From contig NZ_CP114014.1 of the NCBI RefSeq assembly GCF_040581415.1, forward strand, positions 1,240,001 to 1,304,000: DNA of 64,000 nucleotides. Direction: 5' to 3'. Made by a program: the position numbers and the translations under genes. The notes under the pieces were generated by a model. The model was given only the letters and a program-made list of their open reading frames with translations. It ran no database searches and was not told the DNA's origin. This DNA is from Paraconexibacter sp040581415 (GTDB lineage Bacteria; Actinomycetota; Thermoleophilia; Solirubrobacterales; Solirubrobacteraceae). Each line of letters begins with the position of its first letter. Positions within the stretch are counted from its first letter, which is position 1. Shown one piece after another: positions 24,685 through 33,349 of this stretch.

Positions 24685-25317
24685 ATGTCGACCGCCCCGA
24701 AGGACCCCGTCAAGCGCCGCCCGTACGCGCCGCGCGTCCCGCCGGCCGAGCGCCGCGAGCAGCTGCTCGACGCCGCCCTCGTGCTGATCGGGGAGCACGG
24801 GTACCGCGGCGCGAGCATGGAGGCGATCGCGCGCCATGCCGCGGTCGCCAAGCCCGTCGTCTACCGCACGTTCACCAGTCGTGAGGCGCTGCTGATGGCC
24901 CTGCTCGAGCGGGAGCGGGAGCGGGCCTTCGCGACGCTCGAGAACGCGCTGCCGACCGACCTCGCCGGGACGACGCCGGAGGCTCTGCTGGCGGAGGCGG
25001 CGCGCGGCCTGCTGGCCGCGGTCCAGACCCGGCCGGAGGCGTGGCGCCTGATCCTGCTGCCGGCGGGGGAGACCCCGCGCCTGGTTCGCGAGCAGGTCGA
25101 GCAGGGTCGCGCGCTCGTTCGCGGGCAGATCACGCAGCTGATCCGCTGGGCGCTCACGCAGCGACCGGCTCTGGAGGGGGCCGACCCGGACATCGCCGCC
25201 CGCATGCTGATGGCCGCCGGGGAAGAGGCGATGCGCCTCGTGCTGACCGATCCGGACACGTACTCGCCGGACGCCTTCGCGGCGTTCGCGGTGCGGCTGC
25301 TGGGCGCGGTGCGCTGA
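24685..25317 (+). CDS. TetR/AcrR-family transcriptional regulator
   Basis: A 210-residue regulator. The N-terminal helix-turn-helix is ERREQLLDAALVLIGEHGYRGASMEAIARHAAVAKPVVYRTFTSREALL, listed here in parts: helix 1 ends at GEHGYRG, and the recognition helix is AVAKPVVYRTF. The ligand-binding C-terminal domain is helical and Ala/Leu-rich. The ATG at 24685 is preferred over an upstream TTG. It faces a membrane-protein and SCP2 unit across an operator-like palindrome. A 10-bp-stem hairpin follows 35 bp after the stop. Confidence 0.92.
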   Translation: MSTAPKDPVKRRPYAPRVPPAERREQLLDAALVLIGEHGYRGASMEAIARHAAVAKPVVYRTFTSREALLMALLERERERAFATLENALPTDLAGTTPEALLAEAARGLLAAVQTRPEAWRLILLPAGETPRLVREQVEQGRALVRGQITQLIRWALTQRPALEGADPDIAARMLMAAGEEAMRLVLTDPDTYSPDAFAAFAVRLLGAVR

Positions 25318-25351
25318 CCCCCGCCGCAGCGCAGGGACGCCCTTTGCCGGT

Positions 25352-25379
25352 CGAGATGCGATTCAGGGGTCGCATCTCG
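25352..25379 (+). terminator. Hairpin after tetR
   Basis: A perfect 10-bp stem CGAGATGCGA/TCGCATCTCG with an 8-nt loop, 35 bp after the tetR stop; no T-run. Probable terminator of tetR. Confidence 0.55.
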
Positions 25380-25585
25380 GCAGCGGGGGCACGGGGGCCG
25401 GTGGCGCCGGAAGCACTGTCGCGGTCGGACCTGGTGGTCGGTAGCCGTGGCGCTGACGCCGAGGACCTGCCGGTGGTGGTAGCTCTGGAAACGGCAGGCT
25501 GAAGACGGCGGTATGCGCTGAGCGGCCGCGGCGGCTTGGGTGCGGGGCCGTGGGCGGGTGGCCGGCTGTGCGAACCCCGGAACCG

Positions 25586-25636
25586 GGGACCTTGTCCCCC
25601 AGCGCATGTCATGCATGCGTCAGCGCGCAAGGTCCC
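25586..25636. repeat. Nested inverted repeat
   Basis: GGGACCTTG and its exact complement CAAGGTCCC bound a 51-bp segment that contains an inner CGCATG/CATGCG pair. The left arm can alternatively pair locally (GGGGAC-CTT-GTCCCC). Either a repeat element or a terminator for the kinase operon ending at 25806. Confidence 0.55.
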
Positions 25637-25664
25637 ACCCCACACCCGCGACATCGGCGTCCTC

Positions 25665-25709
25665 GGAGGTTTGGCGGGGCATGCCCCCCAAACCCTCCGC
25701 GCGTCCGGG
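25665..25709. repeat. Palindromic repeat, copy A
   Basis: A near-perfect palindrome GGAGG-TTTGG-(C)GGGGCATGCCCC-CCAAACC-CTCC followed by GCGCGTCCGG. Positions 25673-25708 match 25744-25779 at 34 of 36 bases. Its GGCATGCCCCCC (25678-25689) is the exact complement of the 3' end of the element inside aceF (40852-40863). Confidence 0.65.
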
Positions 25710-25734
25710 CACGGCCGGGCGGCAGGGCCTCCTT

Positions 25735-25779
25735 GGAGGATCCGGCGGGGCACGCCCCCCAAACCCTCCACGCGTCCGG
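25735..25779. repeat. Palindromic repeat, copy B
   Basis: Second copy, 71 bp from the first. It carries GGCACGCCCCCC (25749-25760), identical to the first 12 bases of the elements inside aceF (40796) and lpd (42169), and on the other strand GCCGGACG, also present in those elements. The left flank differs from copy A (ATCC for TTT). Confidence 0.65.
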
Positions 25780-25805
25780 CGACAGTGCTCGCTTCATCGC
25801 CGCGG

Positions 25806-27173
25806 TCAGGACGGCGCGGCGCCGAAGCGGACCTCGAAGCGGGCGCCGCCCAGGTCCGCGGCGGTGCCCACCGTGACCGTCGCCCCGTGGTGACGTGCCT
25901 GCTGGGCGACGAGCGCGAGCCCGAGGCCCGAGCCCGGCCGGTCGGTGTGGCCGGCCCGCGCGAACGGCTCGAAGATGCGCTCGCGGTCGGCGGGCGGGAT
26001 GCCGGGCCCGTCGTCCTCGACGGTGACCAGCACACCCCTGCCGGCGGGCGCCACCGCCACCCGTACCGAGCCGCCCGGCCGGCCGTGCCGTGCCGCGTTG
26101 CCGATCAGGTTGTCGACCAGGAGGCGCAGTCCCGGCTCCCAGCCCGTGACGGTGTCGACGGGCGCCTGCAGGTCGGTGATCCAGGTGACGTCCGGATGGC
26201 GGGCGCGGGCGGACTGCAGCGACGCGTCGACAACGTCGAGCAGGTCGACGTCGGTGTGCTCGACGGGGTTCGCGTCCCCGCGGGCCAGCGCCTGCAGGCC
26301 GTCCAGCAGGTGCACCAGGCGGCGCTGCTCGGTCAGGGCGTCGACCGCGAGCTGCGTGCGCTGGGCCGGGTCCATCTGCGGATGGCGGGCGATGATCGAG
26401 AGCGACGCCTGCACGCTCGTGAGCGGGGTGCGCAGCTCGTGGCCGGCGTCGGCGGCGAAGCGCCGGGTCGCGGCCAGCGCGGCGTTGCGCTCGTCGGCCG
26501 ACCGCCCGAGCCGGACCAGCATCTCGTTGAACGATCCCGCCAGCGACCGTGCCTCGCTCGAACCGCTGACCGGGACGCGCTGCTCGAGGTCCTCGTCGAC
26601 CGCGATCGACGCCGTCGCGGACCGCAGCCGGCGCAGCGGGCGCAGGACCCCGCCGGCGGCGAAGAACACCCCCAGGCCGGCGAGCACGAGCATGCCCGCA
26701 CCGAGCGCCAGCATCCGCCGCCGCAGCCGCTCCTGGCGGTTCTCCACCTGTCGCAGGCTGCTGCTCACCACGAGGCTGGCCAGGCCGCCGAGGTCCTTGT
26801 CGCGCAGCGTCGCCGTGTAGAGCCGGACGTTCCGGCCGCGGATCCGCTGCGTGGAGAACCCGACCGGGGCCGACAGGCTCTGGGGGAGCGTCGCCCCGGA
26901 CTCGGCCAGCGTCTGGGCCCCGAGGGAGAGCCGGAGCGAGCTGCCGGTCGCGCGCAGCACGGCGTCCAGGCGGTCGTCGATGCCGGGCAGCCCGTTGCGC
27001 AGCGCGATCTCCGCGATCGGCAGCGACAGGTTGGCGGTGCGCTCGAGGGTGTCGTCGACCCGCTGGCGCTCGGAGCGGTCCACCTCGCGGCTGACCGCGA
27101 TCCCGCCGACGAGCAGCACGGCGGCCAGGACGGTCAGCACGCCGAGCGTCAGCCGGCCGCGGAGAGTGCGCAC
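25806..27173 (-). CDS. Sensor histidine kinase
   Basis: A 455-residue membrane sensor kinase. TM1 is at ~8-28 (LGVLTVLAAVLLVGGIAV). A ~120-residue extracytoplasmic domain follows, then TM2 at ~154-176, a HAMP linker to ~228, and a HisKA domain with phospho-acceptor H245 in DAGHELRTPLTSVQ. The ATPase domain has DNLIGNAARHG (N box), VEDDGPGIP and GSGLGLAL. It starts 12 bp after the response-regulator stop, in the same operon as a secreted RTX-like protein. That arrangement suggests that it senses an envelope or calcium-related condition; the signal itself is unknown. Confidence 0.94.
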   Translation of the reverse strand: MRTLRGRLTLGVLTVLAAVLLVGGIAVSREVDRSERQRVDDTLERTANLSLPIAEIALRNGLPGIDDRLDAVLRATGSSLRLSLGAQTLAESGATLPQSLSAPVGFSTQRIRGRNVRLYTATLRDKDLGGLASLVVSSSLRQVENRQERLRRRMLALGAGMLVLAGLGVFFAAGGVLRPLRRLRSATASIAVDEDLEQRVPVSGSSEARSLAGSFNEMLVRLGRSADERNAALAATRRFAADAGHELRTPLTSVQASLSIIARHPQMDPAQRTQLAVDALTEQRRLVHLLDGLQALARGDANPVEHTDVDLLDVVDASLQSARARHPDVTWITDLQAPVDTVTGWEPGLRLLVDNLIGNAARHGRPGGSVRVAVAPAGRGVLVTVEDDGPGIPPADRERIFEPFARAGHTDRPGSGLGLALVAQQARHHGATVTVGTAADLGGARFEVRFGAAPS

Positions 27174-27185
27174 CCGGACGGCTCC

Positions 27186-27867
<682 letters not shown>

Positions 27868-27875
<8 letters not shown>

Positions 27876-28386
27876 GTTTCACGCGCTCGCAGCCGCCGAG
27901 GATGCGGTCGCCGCGGTCGGCGCTCACGGTGTCGCGCCCGCTCCCGCAGGAGATCGTGTCGACCTCGCGGTCGCGGGCCTCGATGGAGTCGTTCCCGGCG
28001 CCGCCGACGATCGAGTCCGGGCCCTGGCCGCCGTTGATGCGGTCCGCCCCGGCGCCGCCGAGCAGGCTGTCGGCCCCGGGCCCGCCGCTGAGCTTGTCGT
28101 CGCCGGCGTCGCCGCTGAGCAGGTCGTTGCCCTCAGCTCCGACCAGCGAGTCGTTGCCAGGGCCGCCGTACACGCGGTCGTCGCCGGGGCCGCCGCTCTG
28201 CCGGTCGTTGCCGCCGTTGCCGTACAGGGTGTCGTTGCCGTTCTTGCCGGACTGCGAGTCCGCGCCGCCGGTGCCGTTGATCGTGTCGGGCCCGCGCGTG
28301 CCCTGCTGCTTGGCCGCGCCCGCGATCGCGACCGACGAGGCGAGGGCCAGGACAGCGACGAGGATCAGCGCGAGGGTGCGGGACAT
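27868..28386 (-). CDS. Secreted RTX-like calcium-binding repeat protein, first gene of a two-component operon
   Basis: About 172 residues from ATG 28386 (ATG 28416 also possible). A signal peptide (SRTLALILVAVLALASSVAIAGAAK) is followed by ~10 repeats of the GGxGxDxLxG type (NGNDTLYGNGGNDRQSGG, GGPGDDRVYGGPGNDSLVG and so on), which bind calcium as a parallel beta roll. The end has a two-cysteine segment, DTISCGSGRDTVSADRGDRILGGCERV, also seen in two other RTX-like proteins here. It overlaps the response-regulator start by 8 bp. It is short for an RTX protein and has no enzymatic domain, so it may be structural or a ligand for the sensor. Confidence 0.85.
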
Positions 28387-28438
28387 GGGAGGAAGACGAT
28401 GGCCGACGCCCGTCATCCTGACACGCGGGACCCCCGTC

Positions 28439-28479
28439 TTCTCACGAACCTCTCACGAAGGGTGAGGGGCGGGTGAGAA
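28439..28479. promoter_or_regulatory. Symmetric array of four half-sites between divergent RTX-like genes
   Basis: CTCAC at 28441 and 28452, GTGAG at 28462 and 28473: two direct pairs, each with an 11-bp period (the left one extends to the 9-mer TCTCACGAA twice), arranged as exact mirror images about position 28459. OmpR-type regulators bind direct repeats one helical turn apart, and one is encoded in the leftward operon, so one pair may serve each divergent promoter. Confidence 0.65.
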
Positions 28480-28546
28480 CACCTACTACTGGTGCGTCGG
28501 GTCGGTCATAACTGTTCGCAGCACGACCGAGGCATCACCCCCAAAC

Positions 28547-28552
28547 AGGAGG
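28547..28552 (+). promoter_or_regulatory. Strong ribosome-binding site of the RTX-like gene at 28563
   Basis: AGGAGG, a perfect Shine-Dalgarno sequence, 10 bp before the ATG at 28563. Few genes in this window have one, which suggests high expression. Confidence 0.7.
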
Positions 28553-28562
28553 AACACCCCGC

Positions 28563-29423
28563 ATGCACCTTTCCACTCCCCGCCGCGCCACGATCACGGC
28601 CGCCGCAGCACTCGCGCTGATCCCGGCGACCGCGTTCGCGGCGACCATCAACGGTAGTGCTCGTGGTGAGCGCCTGAAGGGGACCGCTGTCGCCGACGTC
28701 ATCAACGCCAACGCCGGCAACGACATCGTCTCCGGCCTCGGCGGCGACGACCGCCTCAACGGCGGCTCGGGCAACGACCGCATCTCCGGCAGCGCCGGCA
28801 ACGACCTCATCAGCGGCGTGCAGGGCAACGACCGCCTGAGCGGTGGCCCGGGCGACGACACGATCTCCGGCGACGCCAACAACACCGGCGACCGCACCTC
28901 CTTCGACCGCCTGTCCGGCGGCGACGGCAACGACACGCTGCGCGGCGGCGACTCCCAGGATCGCCTCTCGGGCGGCAACGGCAACGACATCTCGTTCGGC
29001 GAGAGCGGCAACGACCACATGGCCGGCGGCTCCGGCGACGACGCCCAGGACGGCGGCGCGGGCAACGACCGGATCTACGCCAACCTCGGCGTCGACACGA
29101 CCAACGGCGGCGACGGCAACGACCAGCTCTGGGCGCTCGCCCGCGGCGACGTCGCACCCGGCCCCGGCGTCGACCAGGTCGGCGACACGCTGAACGGCCA
29201 GGGCGGCAACGACACGATCCGCACCCGCGACGGCGAGGTCGACCGCATCACCTGCGGCGACGGCAAGGACAAGGCGCTGCTCGACAACGTCGACGTGATC
29301 GCCGACGCGACGGCCGAGAACCCGAAGGGCTCCTGCGAGACCGTCCAGCGCAAGGCGCCGAAGGCGTCCGACTCGGCGCCCGAGGACGCGGAGGCGGCCC
29401 CGGCCGCGGCGCTCTTCTCCTAG
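28563..29423 (+). CDS. Secreted RTX-like calcium-binding repeat protein
   Basis: A 286-residue exported protein. The signal peptide runs to about TAFAATING. About 12 degenerate nonapeptide units (GNDIVSGLGGDDRLNGGSG and similar) follow, interrupted by short inserts (SGDANNTGDRTSFDRLSGG, LWALARGDVAPGPGVDQVGD). Then comes a two-cysteine cap, VDRITCGDGKDK...GSCETVQRK, and an acidic, Ala-rich tail. Calcium-induced folding outside the cell is the family expectation. It is divergent from the operon of the two-component system across the half-site array, with a perfect Shine-Dalgarno. A GTGA-loop hairpin follows 9 bp after the stop. Confidence 0.88.
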   Translation: MHLSTPRRATITAAAALALIPATAFAATINGSARGERLKGTAVADVINANAGNDIVSGLGGDDRLNGGSGNDRISGSAGNDLISGVQGNDRLSGGPGDDTISGDANNTGDRTSFDRLSGGDGNDTLRGGDSQDRLSGGNGNDISFGESGNDHMAGGSGDDAQDGGAGNDRIYANLGVDTTNGGDGNDQLWALARGDVAPGPGVDQVGDTLNGQGGNDTIRTRDGEVDRITCGDGKDKALLDNVDVIADATAENPKGSCETVQRKAPKASDSAPEDAEAAPAAALFS

Positions 29424-29432
29424 CCCGTCCCA

Positions 29433-29458
29433 GCGGCCGCCCGGTGACGGGCGGCCGC
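29433..29458 (+). terminator. Terminator after RTX-like gene
   Basis: A perfect 11-bp stem GCGGCCGCCCG/CGGGCGGCCGC closed by a GTGA tetraloop of the stable GNRA kind, starting 9 bp after the stop. Confidence 0.7.
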
Positions 29459-29616
29459 CTGAACCTGACCCGCGTTCGCGCGAGCGCTCCGAGATCGCTC
29501 GGCGCGGCCCCGGGTCTGCGGTCCGCCGGCACGGGCGGGCCGCGCCAGTCCCACCCCCGACGTCGCCGCCCGTTCCTCGTTCCGGGACGGGCGGTCGTCG
29601 TTCCGGGGCCATGCCC

Positions 29617-29656
29617 ACTGACAGGTTCTGCCACGGCTGCGGGGCAGAACCTGTCA
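29617..29656. terminator. Perfect 15-bp inverted repeat between convergent genes
   Basis: CTGACAGGTTCTGCC and its exact complement around a 10-nt loop, 11 bp beyond the stop of the leftward VOC gene. It is probably that gene's terminator. The remaining ~150 bp up to the previous hairpin contain nothing I can identify. Confidence 0.6.
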
Positions 29657-29666
29657 GCCGGCGCGG

Positions 29667-30242
29667 TCAGTCGGCTGCTGCGGCCTCCGCCACCAGCGCG
29701 TCGAGGTCGATCCCACCGTCCATCGCCATCTTCACGTGGCCGGCCGCGTCGCGCGGCCAGACGTCGAAGGGACGGTCGAACACCAGCTCGAGGTCGTTGC
29801 CGTCCGGGTCGGTGACGTAGATCGCGAGGTGGGTCCCGTGGTCGGTCACCTGCCGCAGCGGCCAGTCCGCCGCCCGCAGTCGCCGCACGGCGTCCCCGAG
29901 TGCCGCACGCGTCGGGTAGTTAAGCGCGACGTGGTGCAGGCCGGCCACGCCGTCCGGGGTCGGGCCGCCGCCCGCCGACTTCCAGGTGTTGAAGCCGAGG
30001 TGGTGGTGGTAGCCGCCGGCCGACAGGAACAGCAGGTCCCCGGTGGTGCCCCAGCCGGGGACGCCGCGCGCCTCGGCGACGACGTCGAAGCCCAGGACGT
30101 CCACGTAGAACGCGCGGATGCGGTCGATGTCGGCGGTCCGCAGGTGGACGTGGCCGATGTGGACGCGCGGATCGATGCGGCGGGCGGCGGTCGCCGTCGC
30201 CACCACCGGACCCTGCGCGTCGGGACGGTCGTCGAGGTTCAT
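29667..30242 (-). CDS. VOC-family (glyoxalase/extradiol dioxygenase fold) protein
   Basis: About 191 residues from ATG 30242. Both beta-alpha-beta-beta-beta halves are visible: IGHVHLRTADIDRIRAFYVDVLGF supplies the first metal His, SAGGYHHHLGFNTW and LHHVALNYP the second, and PDGNDLELVFDRP the Glu, so the metal site looks complete. It resembles CatE-like VOC enzymes. The start overlaps the stop of the larger VOC gene by 4 bp (ATGA), so the two are translated together. Substrate unknown. The C-terminal 25 residues are an extra helix (DGGIDLDALVAEAAAAD). Confidence 0.88.
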   Translation of the reverse strand: MNLDDRPDAQGPVVATATAARRIDPRVHIGHVHLRTADIDRIRAFYVDVLGFDVVAEARGVPGWGTTGDLLFLSAGGYHHHLGFNTWKSAGGGPTPDGVAGLHHVALNYPTRAALGDAVRRLRAADWPLRQVTDHGTHLAIYVTDPDGNDLELVFDRPFDVWPRDAAGHVKMAMDGGIDLDALVAEAAAAD

Positions 30243-31168
30243 GCCGGCGCCCCGGTTCCGGCCGCCGCCGGGGCGATGACCTGCACGGCGATCGCCCACG
30301 GGTCACGGGCGAGGAACCCGTTGGGGACGTCCTCCGTCGGGACGCCGGCACCGTCCAGGCGTGCGCGGACCGCAGCGACCTCGTCGGCCGCCGCGAGCTC
30401 GATCGTCCAGTGCCGCAGGCCCACCGTGTGCGGCGGGGGCGCGGGGACGCCGGGGCCGCGCCAGACGTTGAACGCCAGGTGGTGGTGGTACCCGCCGGCG
30501 CTGACGAAGGCAGCGGTCGGCAGCCGGCCCCAGACCTCGAGGCCCAGGATGTCGCGGTAGAACGCGAGCCCCTCCTCGACGGAGCCGACGTGCAGGTGCA
30601 CGTGCCCCATGCGCAGCCCGGGGCGGACCTGCGGCTCGGCCGGCTCCCCGGCGACGGCGGCCAGCAGCGAGTCGACGTCGAGCGGCCGCGGCCCGCCGCC
30701 GGAGAACTCCTCCTCGGGCGTGGGCCACTGCTCGCGGGGCCGGTCGGCGGCGAGCTCGACGCCGTTGCCGTCCGGGTCGGCGAGGTATATGGCCTCGTGC
30801 GTGCCGTGGTCGGACGCACCCTGGACCGGGACGCGCGTGGCCGACAGGCGGACGGCGGCGCGGGCCAGGTCCTCCCGGCTCGGGTACAGCAGCGCGTAGT
30901 GGTAGAGCCCCGCGGTGCGGTGCGGTGCGCGCGCCTGCGCGTCCTCGTGCAGGACGACGGTGGTGACCGACCCGTCCCCGAGCTCGGCGACGTCCAGGTC
31001 GTGACGGTGCACCCGCAGGCCGAGGGCGGTGGTGTACCAGGCCACCGACTGGTCCAGGTGCGTGACGGTGAGGTCGACCGCGCCCAGGCGCAAGGTGGCC
31101 GGGAGGGTCGGTGCGGGGGCGGTGGTGGGGCTGGGGGACGGCATGTGGCGGTGCTCCTGGATCGTCAT
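30239..31168 (-). CDS. Two-module VOC-family protein
   Basis: About 309 residues from ATG 31168 (31144 is an alternative). The first module has VDLTVTHLDQSVAWYTTALGL, LYHYALLYPS and DPDGNGVELAADRP, a full His-His-Glu metal set. The second has MGHVHLHVGSVEEGLAFYRDILGLEVWG, SAGGYHHHLAFNVW and LRHWTIELA, but ends WAIAVQVIA where the Glu would be. The layout resembles CatE-type catechol 2,3-dioxygenase-like proteins. It shares the GYHHHLxFN motif with the next gene, suggesting duplication of one module. Operon with the VOC gene at 29667. Confidence 0.85.
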   Translation of the reverse strand: MTIQEHRHMPSPSPTTAPAPTLPATLRLGAVDLTVTHLDQSVAWYTTALGLRVHRHDLDVAELGDGSVTTVVLHEDAQARAPHRTAGLYHYALLYPSREDLARAAVRLSATRVPVQGASDHGTHEAIYLADPDGNGVELAADRPREQWPTPEEEFSGGGPRPLDVDSLLAAVAGEPAEPQVRPGLRMGHVHLHVGSVEEGLAFYRDILGLEVWGRLPTAAFVSAGGYHHHLAFNVWRGPGVPAPPPHTVGLRHWTIELAAADEVAAVRARLDGAGVPTEDVPNGFLARDPWAIAVQVIAPAAAGTGAPA

Positions 31169-31228
31169 GGCTCGTGCTCCCAGTATCCGGCGGGTGGCTT
31201 TCAACCGGAATGCACGGGCCGGTGCGAT

Positions 31229-31948
31229 CTATGGACTTCTCGTCGCCGCGATCCGCCGCTGCAGGCCACGGGCGCGATCGCGGGCCATCCGCGCGCTGTA
31301 GCCCGCGAGCGTGCGGACCGGCGTGTCACCCATCAGCAGCCGGGCGGCGAGGCGCAGGGTCGACGCCCCCGCCTTGTCGGGCGAGCCGACGTCGAACAGC
31401 GGCTGCGGGTCGTACTCGATGCCGAGCTGGATCGCCTTCGCGAGCTCGTCGCCGTGGACCCGGGCCGTGAGGGCGAGCGCCATGTCGATGCCGGCGGACA
31501 CGCCCGCGCCGGTGACGAACGGCCCGTCGAAGACGACCCGCTGCGTGACCACGTCGACCCCCATGGCCCTGAGGTTCTCGCGGAAGCCCCAGTGGGTGGT
31601 CGCGCGCCGGCCGTCGAGCACCCCGGCGGCCGCGTACACCCCGGCGCCGGTGCACGCCGACGCAAGCCAGGTCGCGGTCGGGGTCACCTGGCGGACCCAG
31701 TCGAGCAGGACCTCGTCCCTCAGGACCCCGAGCGGCCTGCTGGACCCGGGGATCACGACGACGTCGGGGTCCGGCAACTGCTCGGGGGTCGTCGTCGGGA
31801 GCATCGCGAGGCCGTGGTCGGTGTGGATCGGTCCGGGCGACGTCGCGACCCAGTGCAGCTCGACGTCCGGCCACAGGCTGATGACCTCGTAGGGCCCGAT
31901 CAGGTCCAGGGCGGTGAAGTCGGGGTAGAGGACGTACGCGATCTTCAT
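31229..31948 (-). CDS. DJ-1/PfpI-family protein, isonitrile hydratase-like
   Basis: About 239 residues from ATG 31948 (MKIAYVLYPDFTALDLIGPYEV). It has the family's nucleophile elbow SACTGAGVYAAAGVLDGRRATTHW, with Cys in the elbow as in isocyanide hydratases, and the nearby Glu in GPYEVIS. DJ-1 superfamily members include isonitrile hydratases and the sensory domains of GATase-AraC regulators. The start overlaps the end of an AraC-type regulator by 4 bp, recalling the fused form, but here as two genes. Substrate not proven. Confidence 0.85.
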   Translation of the reverse strand: MKIAYVLYPDFTALDLIGPYEVISLWPDVELHWVATSPGPIHTDHGLAMLPTTTPEQLPDPDVVVIPGSSRPLGVLRDEVLLDWVRQVTPTATWLASACTGAGVYAAAGVLDGRRATTHWGFRENLRAMGVDVVTQRVVFDGPFVTGAGVSAGIDMALALTARVHGDELAKAIQLGIEYDPQPLFDVGSPDKAGASTLRLAARLLMGDTPVRTLAGYSARMARDRARGLQRRIAATRSP

Positions 31949-32886
31949 GGCTGACCTCGGTCGGGGGTTCGGGGTGTGCCCGGCGGCACAACGGGTTCGC
32001 GGCCGCGGCCGCGGCCGCGGGCGGCGTCGCGGTAGCGGACGGGCGGCACGCCGAAGTGCCGCTTGAACGCTCGCGAGAAGTAGAGCTGGTCGGGGAAGCC
32101 GACGCGGAAGGCGACCTCGCCGACCGCGAGGTCCGTGAAGCGCAGCAGCCGCGCGGCCTCGAGCATGACGCGGTCCAGAATCAGGTCCTTGGTGCTGCGC
32201 CCCGTCTGCGTCCCGAGCACGCGGGTCAGCGTCGCGCGGGGGACGGCGAGCGCGTCGGCGTAGTGGACCGCGTCGTGGTGCCGGGCGAAGTCGCTCTCGA
32301 GCAGCGCGACGAACCGGCGGTGCAGGGCGAGGTCGGCGTCGGCGGGCTCGCCGTGCCGTTCGCCGCGCGAGCCGTCGAACCACCGCTCGAGCCACAGCAG
32401 GACGGTGGCGATGAGGTTGCCCTGCAGATCAGCGCTGTAGGTGTCCTGCGGACGCCGGACCTCGGCCTGCAGCGCGAGCAGGATCGCGTCGAGGCGGCCG
32501 TGCTCGCCGGCCGGCACGGGAATCGTGCGTCCCGTCGTCCCAGCGAGGAGCCAGCTCGCGGCGATCCGCTGCGCACCGCCGCCGACGAGCTCGTCGCGGA
32601 ACCGCAGGATCGCGCCGTCCAGGCCGTCCGCCCGCAGGAACTGGTGGACGCGTCCGCGGCCGATGACCGTGACCGCGCCGGCGGGAACGGACGCCGGCTC
32701 GCCGTCGACCAGGTGCTGCCCGCAGCCGGACCGCAGCCAGAGCAGCTCGTGGTAGTCGTGGCGGTGCGGCGCGCGGACCGGGCGGTCCCCCACGCGGAAG
32801 CCCTCCATGAGGACGACCTGGACCGGCTGCCCGGGGTCGAGCGTGTCGAGCGCGGGCTCGCGGCCGTCGGGGGTGGCGCTCGCCAT
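31945..32886 (-). CDS. AraC-family transcriptional regulator
   Basis: A 313-residue regulator. The N-terminal ~120 residues are cupin-like (APHRHDYHELLWLRSGCGQHLVDGEP, VTVIGRGRVHQFLR), a sensing domain. The last ~100 residues are the double HTH: YADALAVPRATLTRVLGTQTGRS and LAVGEVAFRVGFPDQLYFSRAFKRHFGVPPVRYR. The C-terminal tail is a Gly-Arg run encoded by a CGGCCG triplet repeat near 32000. It overlaps the DJ-1-like gene by 4 bp and so probably controls it. A 16-bp palindrome lies 73 bp upstream. Confidence 0.93.
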   Translation of the reverse strand: MASATPDGREPALDTLDPGQPVQVVLMEGFRVGDRPVRAPHRHDYHELLWLRSGCGQHLVDGEPASVPAGAVTVIGRGRVHQFLRADGLDGAILRFRDELVGGGAQRIAASWLLAGTTGRTIPVPAGEHGRLDAILLALQAEVRRPQDTYSADLQGNLIATVLLWLERWFDGSRGERHGEPADADLALHRRFVALLESDFARHHDAVHYADALAVPRATLTRVLGTQTGRSTKDLILDRVMLEAARLLRFTDLAVGEVAFRVGFPDQLYFSRAFKRHFGVPPVRYRDAARGRGRGREPVVPPGTPRTPDRGQP

Positions 32887-32958
32887 CGTCGGCGAACGCT
32901 ACCGCGCGAGCCGACGAGTGCTTCAGGGGCGCAGCGGGTCGGGCCGATGAGCCCGGTG

Positions 32959-32974
32959 GCGGCGTGCACGCCGC
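32959..32974. promoter_or_regulatory. Perfect 16-bp palindrome upstream of the AraC gene
   Basis: GCGGCGTGCACGCCGC, 73 bp before the AraC start codon. It could be an operator. The remaining bases of the 32887-33091 gap show no gene. Confidence 0.3.
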
Positions 32975-33091
32975 TTCGCGCCGCCCCGGTGCTCGAACTC
33001 CGGGTGGCGCCGGGTCAGCGTCCGCGTCGAGCCGACGCGGGTCGCGCGGCAGCGGGTCACGCCGGTCACGCCCTTGACGCGGGGAATGCGC

Positions 33092-33349
33092 TCAGGAATC
33101 GGGGATCAGCTCCGCGTCGGCCTCGCCGTGCGTCTCGCCTGCGTCCTCGGCCTCGTCGCGGGCGTCGCGCGTGATGACGGCGGTCCCGTGGTCGTCACCG
33201 TGGCTCGCGTTGTTGATCAGGTCGCGCTCGGCCTGCTCGAAGCCCTCCGACTCGCCGCCCCCGGCCTCCTCGACCGCGCGGCGCTCCTCACGGCGGCGCT
33301 CCGCAAGGCGGTCGACGTCGGCGGTGGGGAGGTCGTCGTCAAGTTGCAT
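33092..33349 (-). CDS. Small acidic protein, unknown
   Basis: An 85-residue, very hydrophilic protein. It has a helical charged N-terminal half (DVDRLAERRREERRAVEEA) and a conserved-looking core GFEQAERDLINNASHGDDHG, a pattern I associate with small actinobacterial proteins of unknown role. The rest is acidic. No cysteines, signal or membrane segment. ATG at 33349. The upstream strand carries GTTT-N16-GGGCAC (complement of 33378-33403 region), reminiscent of stress sigma-factor promoters. Divergent from the Pro-rich gene. Confidence 0.65.
   Translation of the reverse strand: MQLDDDLPTADVDRLAERRREERRAVEEAGGGESEGFEQAERDLINNASHGDDHGTAVITRDARDEAEDAGETHGEADAELIPDS

Larger units (their letters stand above)
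25318..25805. other. Gene-free stretch rich in palindromes
   Basis: No convincing gene lies in these 488 bp: frames on both strands are open only because stops are rare at this G+C, and none has protein-like composition or a start with a ribosome site. In order it holds the tetR hairpin (25352-25379), a long nested inverted repeat (25586-25636) and two 36-bp direct copies of a palindromic sequence (25673-25708 and 25744-25779). The histidine-kinase gene ends at 25806 from the other side. Confidence 0.7.

Noticed and set aside
28640..29260. Short near-regular repeats that could suggest a CRISPR array
   Set aside because: The repeats keep the reading frame and encode the RTX nonapeptide with varying bases; there are no constant repeats with unique spacers.
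31990..32020. CGGCCG triplet-like repeat
   Set aside because: It encodes a Gly-Arg run at the end of the AraC protein and is a plain low-complexity slip in G+C-rich DNA.
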